Assembly: GCA_013396655.1 (NCBI GenBank)
Contig: WBMV01002763.1
Location: 434,573-498,572, forward strand
Direction: 5' to 3'
Length of the DNA: 64,000 nucleotides
Origin: Campylorhamphus procurvoides
Lineage: Eukaryota > Chordata > Aves > Passeriformes > Dendrocolaptidae
This document shows positions 53,713-63,900 of the stretch, one piece after another. Position numbers and translations under genes: made by a program. Within the stretch, counting starts at the first letter, position 1. Each line of letters opens with the position of its first letter. A model generated the notes under the pieces. It was not told the origin of the DNA. It saw only the letters and a list, made by a program, of their open reading frames with translations, and did not search any database.

Positions 53713-55054
53713 AAGAGTAAATTACTGAACTTAAAAATCTACTCATCCGCACAGAGGCAACACCACTGTGTAAGCTTGCAACCAGCAGAACCAGAAGGCA
53801 GGACAAATTATTAGCATATCTGTCATTTCCAAGCCATGAAGTCTCATTTTCTCACAGAGCTTTTTTTTCATTTGTCACTCATGGCAAACCCCAGTGTGGC
53901 TCCCTGGATCTGGCAGGAAAAACACCACGAATCCTGAACATGGAATTGCAAAACCAGAAAACACAGGAACAAAGAAATGAATCAAAACCCGGTTGTGCAA
54001 CTGTAAATGATGCAGCATTTCTGTAAATCTACTGAAAACAATGGACTGCCCCTCTGAGGAGGCACCAACACCATCAAAAAGGAGACAGGAGGCTCCTGGA
54101 AAGGTGTCTCAAGTCACAGTGTAGGCAGGAGCCCCAGACAGTGATTGATGGACAGTCAGGAGCAGCCCAGGCACTCAGCAGGGATGCAGAAATGCAAAGA
54201 AACCTCCACTATCCATAATGCATAAAACATTTGCCCCTTTGGGAATATATCCTGTTCCTCCAGGAATAACTAGCGTGATTCCACTCGTTTCTTTCAACTT
54301 CAGAAAGGCATAACTGCTCATATAACCTCTGAAAGAGCCAGGTGAAGAGGCAAATAGCTGATCTCCAGCCTGAAATGCAGTAGGAAGCTTTCAACAAGCT
54401 AAGAATTATTGATCCAGCCGGGAACACGACAACAGTACCCCATGGAAAAACTGTCCTGCTGAGCCAGCCGTGCCTGAATCCGTGGATGCTGCTGATCCAG
54501 CAGTCCAGCTCCTGTCACTCATCCCCCATTCCCCATCTCAGGACAGCTGTGGACATTTCTCTGTCTCATAGCTATAATTTACTGCTCACTGTCACCCAGA
54601 TTAACCCCGCCCAAGTCAGCACAGAACTGAAACGCACACACCAATTACTGCTTCCCTCTTAAATGTGGGTTCAGATGAAGCTGTTAACTCTGACAGCTGA
54701 CAGTGTGCTCAGAGTTTATAGATTTCCAGTTGCTGTCGTGCTTTAACTCTCCAATCAAGCACAATAACCAGCTGCCTGTTCAGGACATTCCATTTTCATG
54801 TGCTGCAGCACTGTGGTTTTCCTTGCAGCAATTCCAATTTTTTACTGATACATTTGTGAAGAGAAGCTGCCAGCACCCTCGTGCTCCCTCATTCCTTCTT
54901 CTATTCCGCATTTTCAAGAAATGACATTTTCTTCTCTGTAAGAAATGGGAATTAGAGCCTGGAGCAACTCAGTGAGCAGACAGCAGGAACGAGTAGCGAC
55001 TTTAGAGAACAAGGTCCCAAAGAGCAAACACTGAGTAATGTTACTGCTGTAGTA

Positions 55055-55168
55055 AAGCAGGGCCATCCTACAGCACATTGCAAAGAACTGCATCCAGTTC
55101 TTGGATAACTCCAATGAGGGAGATTACACAACCTCTCTGTGCAACCCGTTCCAGAGCAGCTCAATATT
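55055..55168 (-). mobile_element. Decayed CR1 fragment
   Basis: The reversed sequence gggagattacacaacctctc followed by tgtgcaacccgttccagagc matches the CR1 segment before the tail. The neighbouring agcagggccatcctacagca is weaker. Confidence 0.6.
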
Positions 55169-55169
55169 A

Positions 55170-58100
55170 AACCATCAGTAGTAAAACAATGACTCCACAA
55201 AGGACTGTTCATTCCACTCGGATACACAGAAATACTCTCTATCCCAAAAGCCAATTACATTAAAAACAAACCCCAAGCTCCTCTGAAATGCTGGCAGGGA
55301 CCGGGAGCAGGAGAACGGGATGAGAGGGAAAAGAAGGCAGGAGAATTCAGGCTGGCTTAATAATAAGCCCAAAGGTCTTAGAAGACAACCTCATATTTGA
55401 ACCAGTTGGGCAATGCCTGTTCAAATGCAGATCTGTATTAATGCCAAGCCAGTACTGGAGGGATTACAGAGATCTTTAACACTCCCAGCTTACTCACTTG
55501 TCAGCTGCTTTCCAAATTTCTCATTGATACATCCCAGCAACCCAAAATCCAGTCTGTCTCTGCTTGGCACTGAACATGATGATGTCAGAGGGAATTCAAA
55601 GCATCCTTTTTTAAGTCTATTTTTCTAGAGTTTTAACTTCCTTCCGTTCTCATCTTGCTCAGATACCAACACAACAGCACCCCAAGTCTTGCTAGAAAGG
55701 GTGCCCAGTGCTGGGTTGAGTTTGGCAGAAGATTTCTAACCCAGGAGTCCGAGGTTAAGAGCTGGAACTCCCAGGTTTCTGGATTTTTTGCTCCCTGACA
55801 GCCTGCAATACAAATCAGGAAGGATCAGGAGACTAAACCAGCAGGAAACGAGACCCCAATCAGAGCTAACCATCCGTTAAATAATGCTTTCATTTAGACA
55901 AATGGAAAACAATTGCATTAAGAGCTTCTGTGGAGCTGTATTTAGTTCTGCCCTGTAGGACAGAAGACTAGAAATGTAATTTTATTTTGAGATAAATGGT
56001 GGGATTTATCACATATACATAAAGATGCTGGAAAAAAAACCTATCAATTTTCTCTGAGAGACTGGGGGGAAAAAAGTCACAGGATTCAGCAGAGTGAGAA
56101 CCCTCCTGCTTCCCCAAAGTAAGAGATTTTAAAGTTCAGATGAGTTCAGCAGAAAAATAATAGATACCACGCTGGGCAAATGTTTTGTCAAAGTTACTGA
56201 TTAGACAAATGAAGCAAATACATATTTCTGAATGTACAAACAACAATGGAACAGTTTCCATCTCATCTACACAGAAGTTCTTGCAGAGAACTCCCAGGGC
56301 TCTCTCTTCCAGAGGGCTTATGTACTGCGAGACTCCAGTCAATGCAATTTACCATACAAATATATAATTATTCACAGAACTAGTAAAGAGCCTATGGACT
56401 AATTAAAAAAACCTCTTTATTTTACAGGTAGGAAACAGAGCAAATCAATATTTACTGAAGAGAAGGAAGGAGGAACCAAAACACACCTCCTATTTTATAG
56501 CAGAAAATACAGCTGCAAAACCTGCATTATTTTTACTCATCTAAGTTGAATTCTGCCCCATCTTTGCCTTTACAGAATTTCTCACCATATTTTTCTTTGG
56601 TTGCCACTGTTTTGAAAGCTCCTGCCTTTTTTTAAAACTAAAATCCCTCAGCTCTTGAAGTTTGTTTCACCAATCTCATGCCCTCTTCACCTAATGCTAA
56701 AAGGACCTGTGGTATTTAGTCAAAAGAGCAAAACAACTTGAACTTAGTCTCATAAAACTCCAGCTAATACACAGAGAGCAAACTGTAGTGAGAACACTAT
56801 TATCTGCCTGTTAGCCTGTGATGGATCCAGTGAAGCTTCAAAAACAGCATCTCCATTTGGAGAATGTTCTTTTGCACTCGATAATTTGCTCAGTTTCTAT
56901 GAAAATTTAATATGAAATAGAACATAAAGCACAATCAATTTATGATTTGCAGTGCAAATGTCCAGCAGGTGAAAGGGAGTACAGAATCTATTTAACTACC
57001 AAAAGACAGAAATGTGCTTGTATACAGTAAGAAACATCCCTCTGAACCCAAATCAGACATGAATAAAAAGAAAGTATTTTAATGCTGACTGAATAGCACT
57101 TCACTGTCTGTATCCTTAAAACATAACCACACAATATTTACATTGTTCTATGCATATTTGAGCAACACTCAGAGCCAAAAAATGATCCATCGTTTCTCAG
57201 ATATCATCAGAAAGCAAAAAAAAAACCCAAAACACAAATGCCTGATTAATTTCTTAAGCAAGAACAGGATTGTGGTGGTTTAAAGCTACACAGGCAGAAG
57301 ATGTTAAAGATGTCCATCTTTGCCAAATGAACTCTTGATCAGAGTCTTGATCTTGAACCACATCATGTCTGGTGTGTGTCCATTTTACCCTTTTGAAACT
57401 CATCCCAGCTTCTAAAAGATTTCCTAGTGAAAACTTCTGTTACATTTAACATGCTTAGAATTATTGAGAACCCAAGAAAACCCATGCCCAGGTTGCAAGG
57501 AAATGGTTTAAGACTAAAGCAAATTCTGCTAGGGCAAAGCAGTGGATGAAAATCAATCCCTAGATAAAGGAGCTGCCTGAAGGCCAGGGATCTGATCTAT
57601 CCCAATTAATGTATCAGAGGAGTGCAGAGATATTTAACTTATCCTCCCACTATTATTAGATTGTAAGAGTTGTCAGCCTATGTACAGAAACCTAAATTTA
57701 GATATATTAACCAGCAAACTGAATCCCATCCCTGGTATCTGCCAAGAGCAGTTTGGAAAACAACATTTAAAGCAGTATTATTCTCAAATTCTACCATCCC
57801 AGCTGTGCTGAGATAGAAGTATTTCACTTTATGCAATTTAAATATATATTCAGTTCATATGTTTACTCAGTAGATGCAAAAATAGCTTGAGATGATTACA
57901 TTTCAATACTCAATATAAAGCAGAAAATTTATAATAAAAAAAGGATTGGGCAGCTCAGACTAAGAATTAAACAAAAAAAGAAAGACTATTTCAAAAACTA
58001 TACTATGAAAGCCATAAAATCAGCTGCTCTCACTGTTATGTGTTTAAGTAAAAATGATGAAATGGCATTAGCAACCTCCAGTGTGGTCATAAGCATACAC

Positions 58101-58660
58101 AGTAATTTAAAACTCTCCTACCCCTGTAAATGTGGTCAGAAATAAAATAAAAAGGTCCAAGAGAAAATTGTATCCTTACCAAAAACCTGTGTACTGATAA
58201 AGAGGCACCACAACAAAACAAGAAGCCACAATTCATCAGTTCCCAAAGTTTCTTTGGAAGAGCTTTAGAGATTGCACCCACCAGAAATAGTTCTAACAAA
58301 GTAAGGTCCTGTAGGAAACAATCCAGCAACTTCTCCTCCACCACAGCCTCGTCACCTGTTATTCAATGTTGTCTTTATAACTTCTAACCCACAACACAGC
58401 AGCACCAACTCTGCTTTCATTCAGCTTTTCACAAGAACCTGCCAGCTGCCACTTCAGAGAAACTAAAAAGCAAATGATGCTTTTCAGTTCTGCACCATCA
58501 AAGAGCTGTTCCTTGGGATGCCTCCATTATGTGAAACAGCATCTTCAAAAAGCAGCATTTAAGTTTGAACTGCACAAAGAAATGACTAAAGGACTGAAGT
58601 TTGCACTCTTGTATCTCCCTACAACAGTACCAATGAAAACAGCAATGTTAAAGGTCCATC
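55170..58660. other. Unique intron without recognised features
   Basis: About 3.5 kb with no repeat or exon I can identify. Frames are short and overlapping on both strands. Confidence 0.6.
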
Positions 58661-58661
58661 C

Positions 58662-59138
58662 TTGAAGCCTCTCCAACGTTATTTGGATGATTCCACCAAA
58701 CAGGATCAAGATGTGCCACCTGATCCTCTGAGAGCAGCCAAAGACAAGAAAAGCAAAGCAGAGGATGCTCAGTTTGATGCCTCTCAGCAAATATTTTCAT
58801 GCTACAACAGGCTCTTGATGGTGCTTCAGACCTCCTCCCACATCCTCCCAAGGCCACAGCGACAGTGCTTACGGGGTGTTGGGTGGAAAGAGTTTTCTGG
58901 GGTGAATGATGCACAACAAAGGTCATGCAGTGGCACCACGGTGAACAGCCTGACCCCTCTGGAAACCCTGCCCAGGGGTTTAATCCATATACCAGGCCAT
59001 TTCTCATGTGTACCTGGAGGTCACACCCCAAATGTCACCCACCATCACCACCACACAGTAGGGAGCATATTGCAAGTTAACTGTATTACCTCAATAAGAA
59101 AATCATTCTCAGACCATTGCTTGCCGTTTGTTTCCTAA
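58662..59138 (+). other. Unexplained 158-codon open frame in unique intron
   Basis: This is the longest frame I cannot attribute to CR1. It has a Lys/Asp-rich start (contains PDPLRAAKDKKSKAEDAQFD) and a later HHHHH run. There is no recognised domain, signal peptide or family. An overlapping frame of 127 codons exists on the minus strand, which suggests the local base composition simply lacks stops. It could be a decayed processed pseudogene, an unlisted repeat or chance. Confidence 0.1.
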
Positions 59139-59339
59139 GGAATATTTGGTGACTACTTAAAACACGAGAGGAACTTCAATGCAAAGGGAGCACAGAGTTC
59201 CTTCCCAGGGAAAAACCATCCCCAAAAGCTTCTGCTCGGACCAAACAATTGGCAGCATATTAAATAATTAAGAGTTCACAAAGCATTAGCATTAAAAATG
59301 AAACTAATCAAAGAGGATCACTACCAAAAATTTAAAGCA

Positions 59340-60540
59340 TTAAAATATTCATTTGGATCATTTCTTATTTTAGGTAAATTTAAAATATAATTAAATTACA
59401 ATTAAATATTATTATAGATAATTGTAATTACATGTATGTATTATATATTGTATATAATTCTAATTCTAATATAAATATATTAAATATTTAGATTATATAA
59501 TTCTAGTTATGTATTATATAAATGTATATTATATAATGCAACTATAATTACCATTAAAAATATATACCATTTTCAAAAATATTTATATTATGATTTAATT
59601 GTAATTACAAACAATCTAAATAAATATTACATGTAATTTTTGTTATTTATATAACTATATATGCATTCTTATATGTTTATATATTAAATATATACTGTAT
59701 AATATATATTTGTATAATATGTTATGTATAATTCTACTTATATATAATGTAAACAAATATTAAATGTAATTCTATAATATTTACAATTCTAAATATGTAT
59801 AACTTTCATATAAATTTATACTGTAATTTANNNNNNNNNNNNNNNNNNNNNNNNNNNNNNNNNNNNNNNNNNNNNNNNNNNGAAATTATATATAATTATA
59901 ATATTATTATATACTTTACAATATTTAATAATTATAGTTAAAAATATAAATATATATTATAAATATATCATTCTATTTATATAATTATATAGGCATTTTT
60001 ATATAGTATTGTATATTTATGTATTATACTATATATTACATAATTCTATTACCTATAATCCTAGTTATATATATAAAGCAAATAAGCATTATATATAATT
60101 CAATAATATTTATAGATACGCATAATTTTCATATAAATTTATAAGTTCATTGTAACGGTACACTATTTTAGCTAATTATATATAATAATGTCTTTTTAAA
60201 ATTTAATAATTTATAGTTAAAAATATCTTATAAATATATAATTCTGGTTATTCACATAATCATATATGCATTATGTTATTTATATATTATATATATGTAC
60301 TGTATAATACATAATTCTAGTTATCTATCATTCTAGTTATATATAATGCAAATATATTTAACTGAATAATTTTACAATTAAAAATACGCATAATTTCCAT
60401 ATAAATTCATACTGTAATTTAATTGTAATTATTTTGATAATTATATATAATTATATTTTATATAATTTAATAATATTATAGTTGATAATCTTATAAAGAA
60501 CTATATTTTTATACATATCCACATAGATTCCAATTCTATT
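59340..60540. repeat. Degenerate AT-rich tandem array beside the exon
   Basis: The sequence is almost entirely A and T for 1.2 kb. A recurring block (aattctagttat or variant, a run of tata, then a motif like catataaatttatactgtaa) can be aligned at about 59499, 59730, 60057 and 60329. Spacings are about 231, 327 (276 if the Ns are ignored) and 272 bp. A second anchor (atagttaaaaatat) recurs near 59933, 60212 and, degenerate, 60477. This is a diverged tandem repeat rather than random AT sequence. It stops about 40 bp from the splice donor. Confidence 0.75.
59831..59881. other. Assembly gap (51 N)
   Basis: There are fifty-one consecutive Ns inside the AT-rich tandem array. The true length and number of repeat units here are unknown. 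Confidence 0.99.
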
Positions 60541-60576
60541 TTAACTCTAATAAATACAAGTGTATAATGCCAGGTG

Positions 60577-60582
60577 ACTCAC
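60577..60582 (-). other. Splice donor of the alpha-catenin exon
   Basis: The minus strand reads AAC|GTGAGT directly after the last codon (Asn) of the exon, a near-perfect vertebrate 5' splice site. About 40 bp further into the intron the sequence becomes the AT-rich tandem array. Confidence 0.9.
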
Positions 60583-60786
60583 GTTGTTCATGTACTCGCT
60601 GAGCAGGTCCTGCAGGGCCTGGCGCACGGCGTTGCACTCGGCCACGATGCGCTCGCGCCGGTCGTCGCGCGTGCAGGACGAGTCTGCCATGAGCGCAGCC
60701 CCACTGATGATGCTCTCCAGCCTCTCCTCCAGCGACGGCCGGAACCGTGCCTCGCTGAACGTCAGCGGGTCCAGGATGATCTTGTT
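60583..60786 (-). CDS. CTNNA2: Internal coding exon of alpha-catenin (probably alphaN-catenin), vinculin-binding part of the M domain
   Basis: Alpha-catenins link cadherin-bound beta-catenin to F-actin at adherens junctions, and CTNNA2 is the neural paralog. The minus strand gives 68 codons with no stop, from NKIILDPLTF to LLSEYMNN, phase 0 at both ends. Internal matches include FRPSLEERLESIISGAALMA and RRERIVAECNAVRQALQDLL. Counting from recalled alphaE-catenin landmarks (M319 = exon residue 33, R326 = residue 40, L344 = residue 58), the exon spans about residues 287-354, which contains the vinculin-binding region and the Arg of an autoinhibitory M-domain salt bridge. All three landmark residues are intact. 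Paralog choice, from memory of human proteins: IILDP, TFSEARFRPS and YMNN fit CTNNA2; CTNNA1 has IIVDPLSFSEERF and YMGN; CTNNA3 differs at more sites. Third positions are almost all G or C, unlike the flanks. Family assignment is near certain; the paralog is likely. Confidence 0.93.
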
Positions 60787-60826
60787 CTGCACAGTGGAGG
60801 GAAACGGGGAATGGTGAACGAAAGGG
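60787..60826 (-). other. Splice acceptor and polypyrimidine tract of the alpha-catenin exon
   Basis: Read on the minus strand, this segment is pyrimidine-rich (ccctttcgttcaccattccc, then cgtttccctccactgtgcag) and ends in AG immediately before codon AAC of the exon. It is a good match to a vertebrate 3' splice site and fixes the exon's 5' boundary. Confidence 0.9.
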
Positions 60827-60861
60827 GGGCTGAGGAGCTTTTTGGGCATCTCTGATTTCAT

Positions 60862-61282
60862 AGGACCACAGAATATGAAACCCAGAGTTGGGAAGAACCC
60901 CCCACAGGTCATGGAGTCCAACCTTCATCCCTGCTCAGGACCATCCTCAAGAGTCACCTCCTGTGCCCCAGAGCATCATTCAAGCCCTCCTAGAGCTCCG
61001 GCAGCCTTGGGGCTGTGCCCACCACCCCTTGGGAGAAGAGCCTTTCCCTGAGATCCAACCTAACCCTGCCCTGACACAGCTCCAGCCATTCCCGGGGTGC
61101 TGTCCCTGGTCCCCACAGAGCAGAGATCAGTGCCTGCCCCTCCTGAGGAAACTATCCCTGAAAAGAGGTCTCCCCTCAGTCTCCTCCTCTCCAGCTGGAC
61201 ACACCTAGTGCCCGAAGTGTCCTCACACACTTCCCCTCAAGGACTTTCCCCATCCTTGTTGTCCTCCTTTGGATGCTCTTTG
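60862..61282 (-). mobile_element. CR1 LINE fragment 75 bp from the alpha-catenin exon
   Basis: On the plus strand it reads as reversed CR1: ggaccacagaatatgaaacc at the tail end, then gagatccaacctaaccctgc, gaggtctcccctcagtctcc and tcctttggatgctctttg. It lies in the upstream intron just outside the polypyrimidine tract. Confidence 0.88.
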
Positions 61283-61345
61283 TCACAGAGTATCAAGTTG
61301 GAGGGGATCTCAAGGATCATCTGGTTCAACATTTCTTGTCAAAAC
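61283..61345 (-). mobile_element. Short CR1 3'-tail fragment
   Basis: The segment tcacagagtatcaagttgga followed by ggggatctcaaggatcatct is a reversed CR1 tail abutting the previous element. It represents a second, separate insertion or a duplicated end. Confidence 0.6.
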
Positions 61346-61462
61346 CTGACAAATTTCTCAGAAAAAAAAATATTATAGAGAAACCTAGTAGCTCTAAAAT
61401 CCCAAGAGATGAATAACATTTAAAACAATTATATTTATATATATATATAAATAATTCACAAC

Positions 61463-61600
61463 CTTGTTGCCCAGAGAAACTGTGACTGCCCCTGGATCCC
61501 TGGAAGTGTCCAAGGCAGGGCTGGACAGGGCTTGGAGCACCCTGGGCTATGGAAGGTGTCCCTGCCCATGGCAGGGGGTGGGACTGGGTCGTCTTTATAG
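61463..61600 (+). mobile_element. CR1 LINE 3' fragment
   Basis: The sequence gttgcccagagaaactgtga, tggaagtgtccaaggcaggg and gtgtccctgcccatggcagg is the CR1 3' region in plus orientation. The terminal tail is degraded. Confidence 0.9.
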
Positions 61601-61609
61601 TGCTTCTCT

Positions 61610-63240
61610 TATTTCCATTCTGTAGAGCACCTCTTAAAAGCTTTTTTGGTTTTTAAATCAGGAAAAACATGCTGGATTAGTTAACTGAAAAGAGCACTAC
61701 GTGAAGACATTTTAAAACCATCTTTGATTTGTCAAATAGCCTACTAGTTAGCAAAATATCTTTGCTCCACTAGAAAAAGAATTGATTTTTCAAAGAATGC
61801 TTCCTATTAAAGAAAGTTGAATTCTTAAGTTATGACCACTGCTAAGCACTTGTGTACTTTATCTATCAACTTATTACCAAATATCAAACAGGGCTAAACC
61901 ACACTGATTCTATTCCTATCAACATAAAATCTTATGGAATACTATGAGCTTTGAGTCCCTGCTAGATTATATTCTGTACTGTTCTTCTCCTTTTAGAGTT
62001 CAAGGTAAGAAATACAACAGCAATAATCACCTGCTCCCACTTATGGGCATATTTACAACACCATGTGATTTAAAATAACCTTTTGCTGCCATCATGCAAA
62101 GAAGTTTCCTCATTACATACTGACTAAAAATGCTCTGTAAGCTGTGCACTTCTTATTTGAGCTTTAAAAGAAAACAAATCATGAAATAGGATTGAAAATA
62201 TAAAATCATTCTGATTTCCAATAATCACACCTATTTCAAAGCACAAAAGATTTTTGGTTTTGTGTCACAACGTTCTGATAACATTATGATTAGTCCATTT
62301 CCTTTAACATCAAAGAGCAACCAGCAACTGCAAGCCAAATAACACAATTAATTTAATAAAATGCAACACAGGGTATTAAAATGCAAACCAGAATTTAGGT
62401 ACGTGATATATAACCAAGTGTTGAAAACTGTTTATTACTAATCAGAACATGCTGAAATGGATTTATTCTAGGCTAGACACTGAATCCAGGTGAATGCTTT
62501 CTGCATTTCAGCAGGGCAAGTCTTTCACAAAAGATCTTATGTCTCAATAAAACTCCCAATTCACACACAAACCCCAGAACTCTCACTGCTGTACAGAGAA
62601 AGGATCAATCCTGGAGAAATCTCTAACTTCATTGAATGTGGAGCAGTTAAACAGTAATAAACACAAGGGTGTCAGGGAGTTTATGAAAATTCATCATTTA
62701 ATAAAAGCACAAATAGAAGAATTTTAACCAGACAACATATTGTTCCAGCTCCAGGAACTGCTGACTGAGCAGGAATAAATGCAGCATTACCCAGAATGTG
62801 AAATAATGTCCCACATTTATCTTCTGGGGTCTGTGTTTCTCAGCAATGAGCAGGGCAGTTTTACCAGCACCTAAATTAGGAATGACTTCTCTATATATTT
62901 ATGTAGCTGGGCATTCCAGCCCAATAATAATACCTGGGATTTTCAGAAATCAGCTATATAAATTCATCGTCACAACTGCATATTCAATTTAGTAGCAGCA
63001 AGACTGCAATTGCCTCAAATGAACTACACATACAATTTATGCCATTAGTTTTTAAAAAATACTGAAAAATTAGCTGTATGTTTTAGATTCCCTCAAGAAA
63101 TGCCTCCCCTTTCCTCCTCTTCCTCACAGCCATAGGTGTAAGGTTCTCTATCTACACAGAACATTTCAAAGAGCAGATATCACCCCTCTCAGAAAGCAAT
63201 GAGCCACATTTTATTTCTTAGACGTTTTGGAATACCCTGC
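61610..63240. other. Unique intron upstream of the exon
   Basis: About 1.6 kb of A+T-rich sequence between two CR1 insertions. No exon, repeat or splice-bounded frame is visible. Confidence 0.6.
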
Positions 63241-63394
63241 AATCAGTGTCCTGTGAGACACGAGAACCTACCAGGAATGCATCCCTGAAATATGCAAATA
63301 TGTATATTCATCTGCATGTGGGTCTGCATATTCAAATGCAGGTCCTGCACCTGGGGAAGGAAAACCCCAGGCACCAGCAGAGGCTGGGGGTGAC

Positions 63395-63900
63395 CTGCTG
63401 GAAAGGAGGAGGAGGAGGAGGAAGCAGAGAAGGGCTGGGAGTTCTGGAGCTGTCCCTGAGCCAGCAGTGTGTCCTGAGCACCAAGAAGGATGATGATGTC
63501 CTTGGGGGGCATCAGGAAGAGCACTGCCAGCAGGGCAGGGAGGGGATCCTGCCCCTCTGCCCAGCCCTGGCAGGCACATCTGCAGTGCAGGGTCTGGTTC
63601 TCCTCAGCACAGCAGGGACATGGAGCTCCTGCAGCAGGGCCAGGGGAAGGTGACAAAGATGCTGAAGGGATGGAGCATCTCGGGGAGCAGCAAAGGCTGA
63701 GGGAGCTGGGGCTGTTCATCCTCCAGAGGAGACACAGAGGCAGTGTCCCTGCCCCAGTGCCTGCAGGGAGGGGGCAGAGCATGGACCACGCTCTGCTCAG
63801 GGGGCCCAGCCCTGGCACGAGAGGAACAGGCAGGAACTGATGCCCAGCAAGTTCCACCTGGACAGGAGGAAAAACTTTTTCATTGTGCACGTGGCTGACC
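63395..63900 (+). mobile_element. CR1 LINE fragment, end of ORF2, 3'-truncated
   Basis: The plus-strand frames give LSQQCVLSTKKDDDVLG, REGILPLCPAL and then, in another frame, RLRELGLFILQRRHRGSVPA, which are CR1 ORF2 C-terminal motifs. The match continues to gaggaaaaactttttcattg and then stops without the usual 3' tail. A (GGA)n run lies at its 5' edge. The long minus-strand frame over 63243-63962 is antisense to this element and not a gene. Confidence 0.85.
63404..63422 (+). repeat. (GGA)n short repeat
   Basis: Aggaggaggaggaggagga lies at the 5' part of the CR1 fragment. It is probably an expanded internal CR1 triplet. Confidence 0.85.

Larger units (their letters stand above)
1..60582 (-). 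other. CTNNA2: Intron 3' of the alpha-catenin exon (over 60 kb, incomplete)
   Basis: This is everything downstream of the exon in gene orientation. I found no second alpha-catenin exon: none of the conserved following residues (for example the KKTRDLRRQL stretch) appears in any frame with a start codon. The listed repeats account for part of it. The long stretches where I see neither gene nor recognised repeat are about 2.05-4.25, 5.85-8.75, 12.7-14.8, 18.65-25.5, 31.1-35.3, 37.7-41.1, 45.0-47.8, 48.0-50.2 and 55.2-59.3 kb. These are A+T-rich with frequent stops, as expected of avian intron. A host intron of this size fits CTNNA2, whose introns are among the largest in vertebrate genomes. The paralog remains an inference from the exon. 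Confidence 0.8.

Noticed and set aside
60536..60928. 130-codon minus-strand frame overlapping the alpha-catenin exon
   Set aside because: It is a different reading frame of the same exon; the frame 60547-60921 carries the conserved alpha-catenin sequence, and only 60583-60786 of that is exon.
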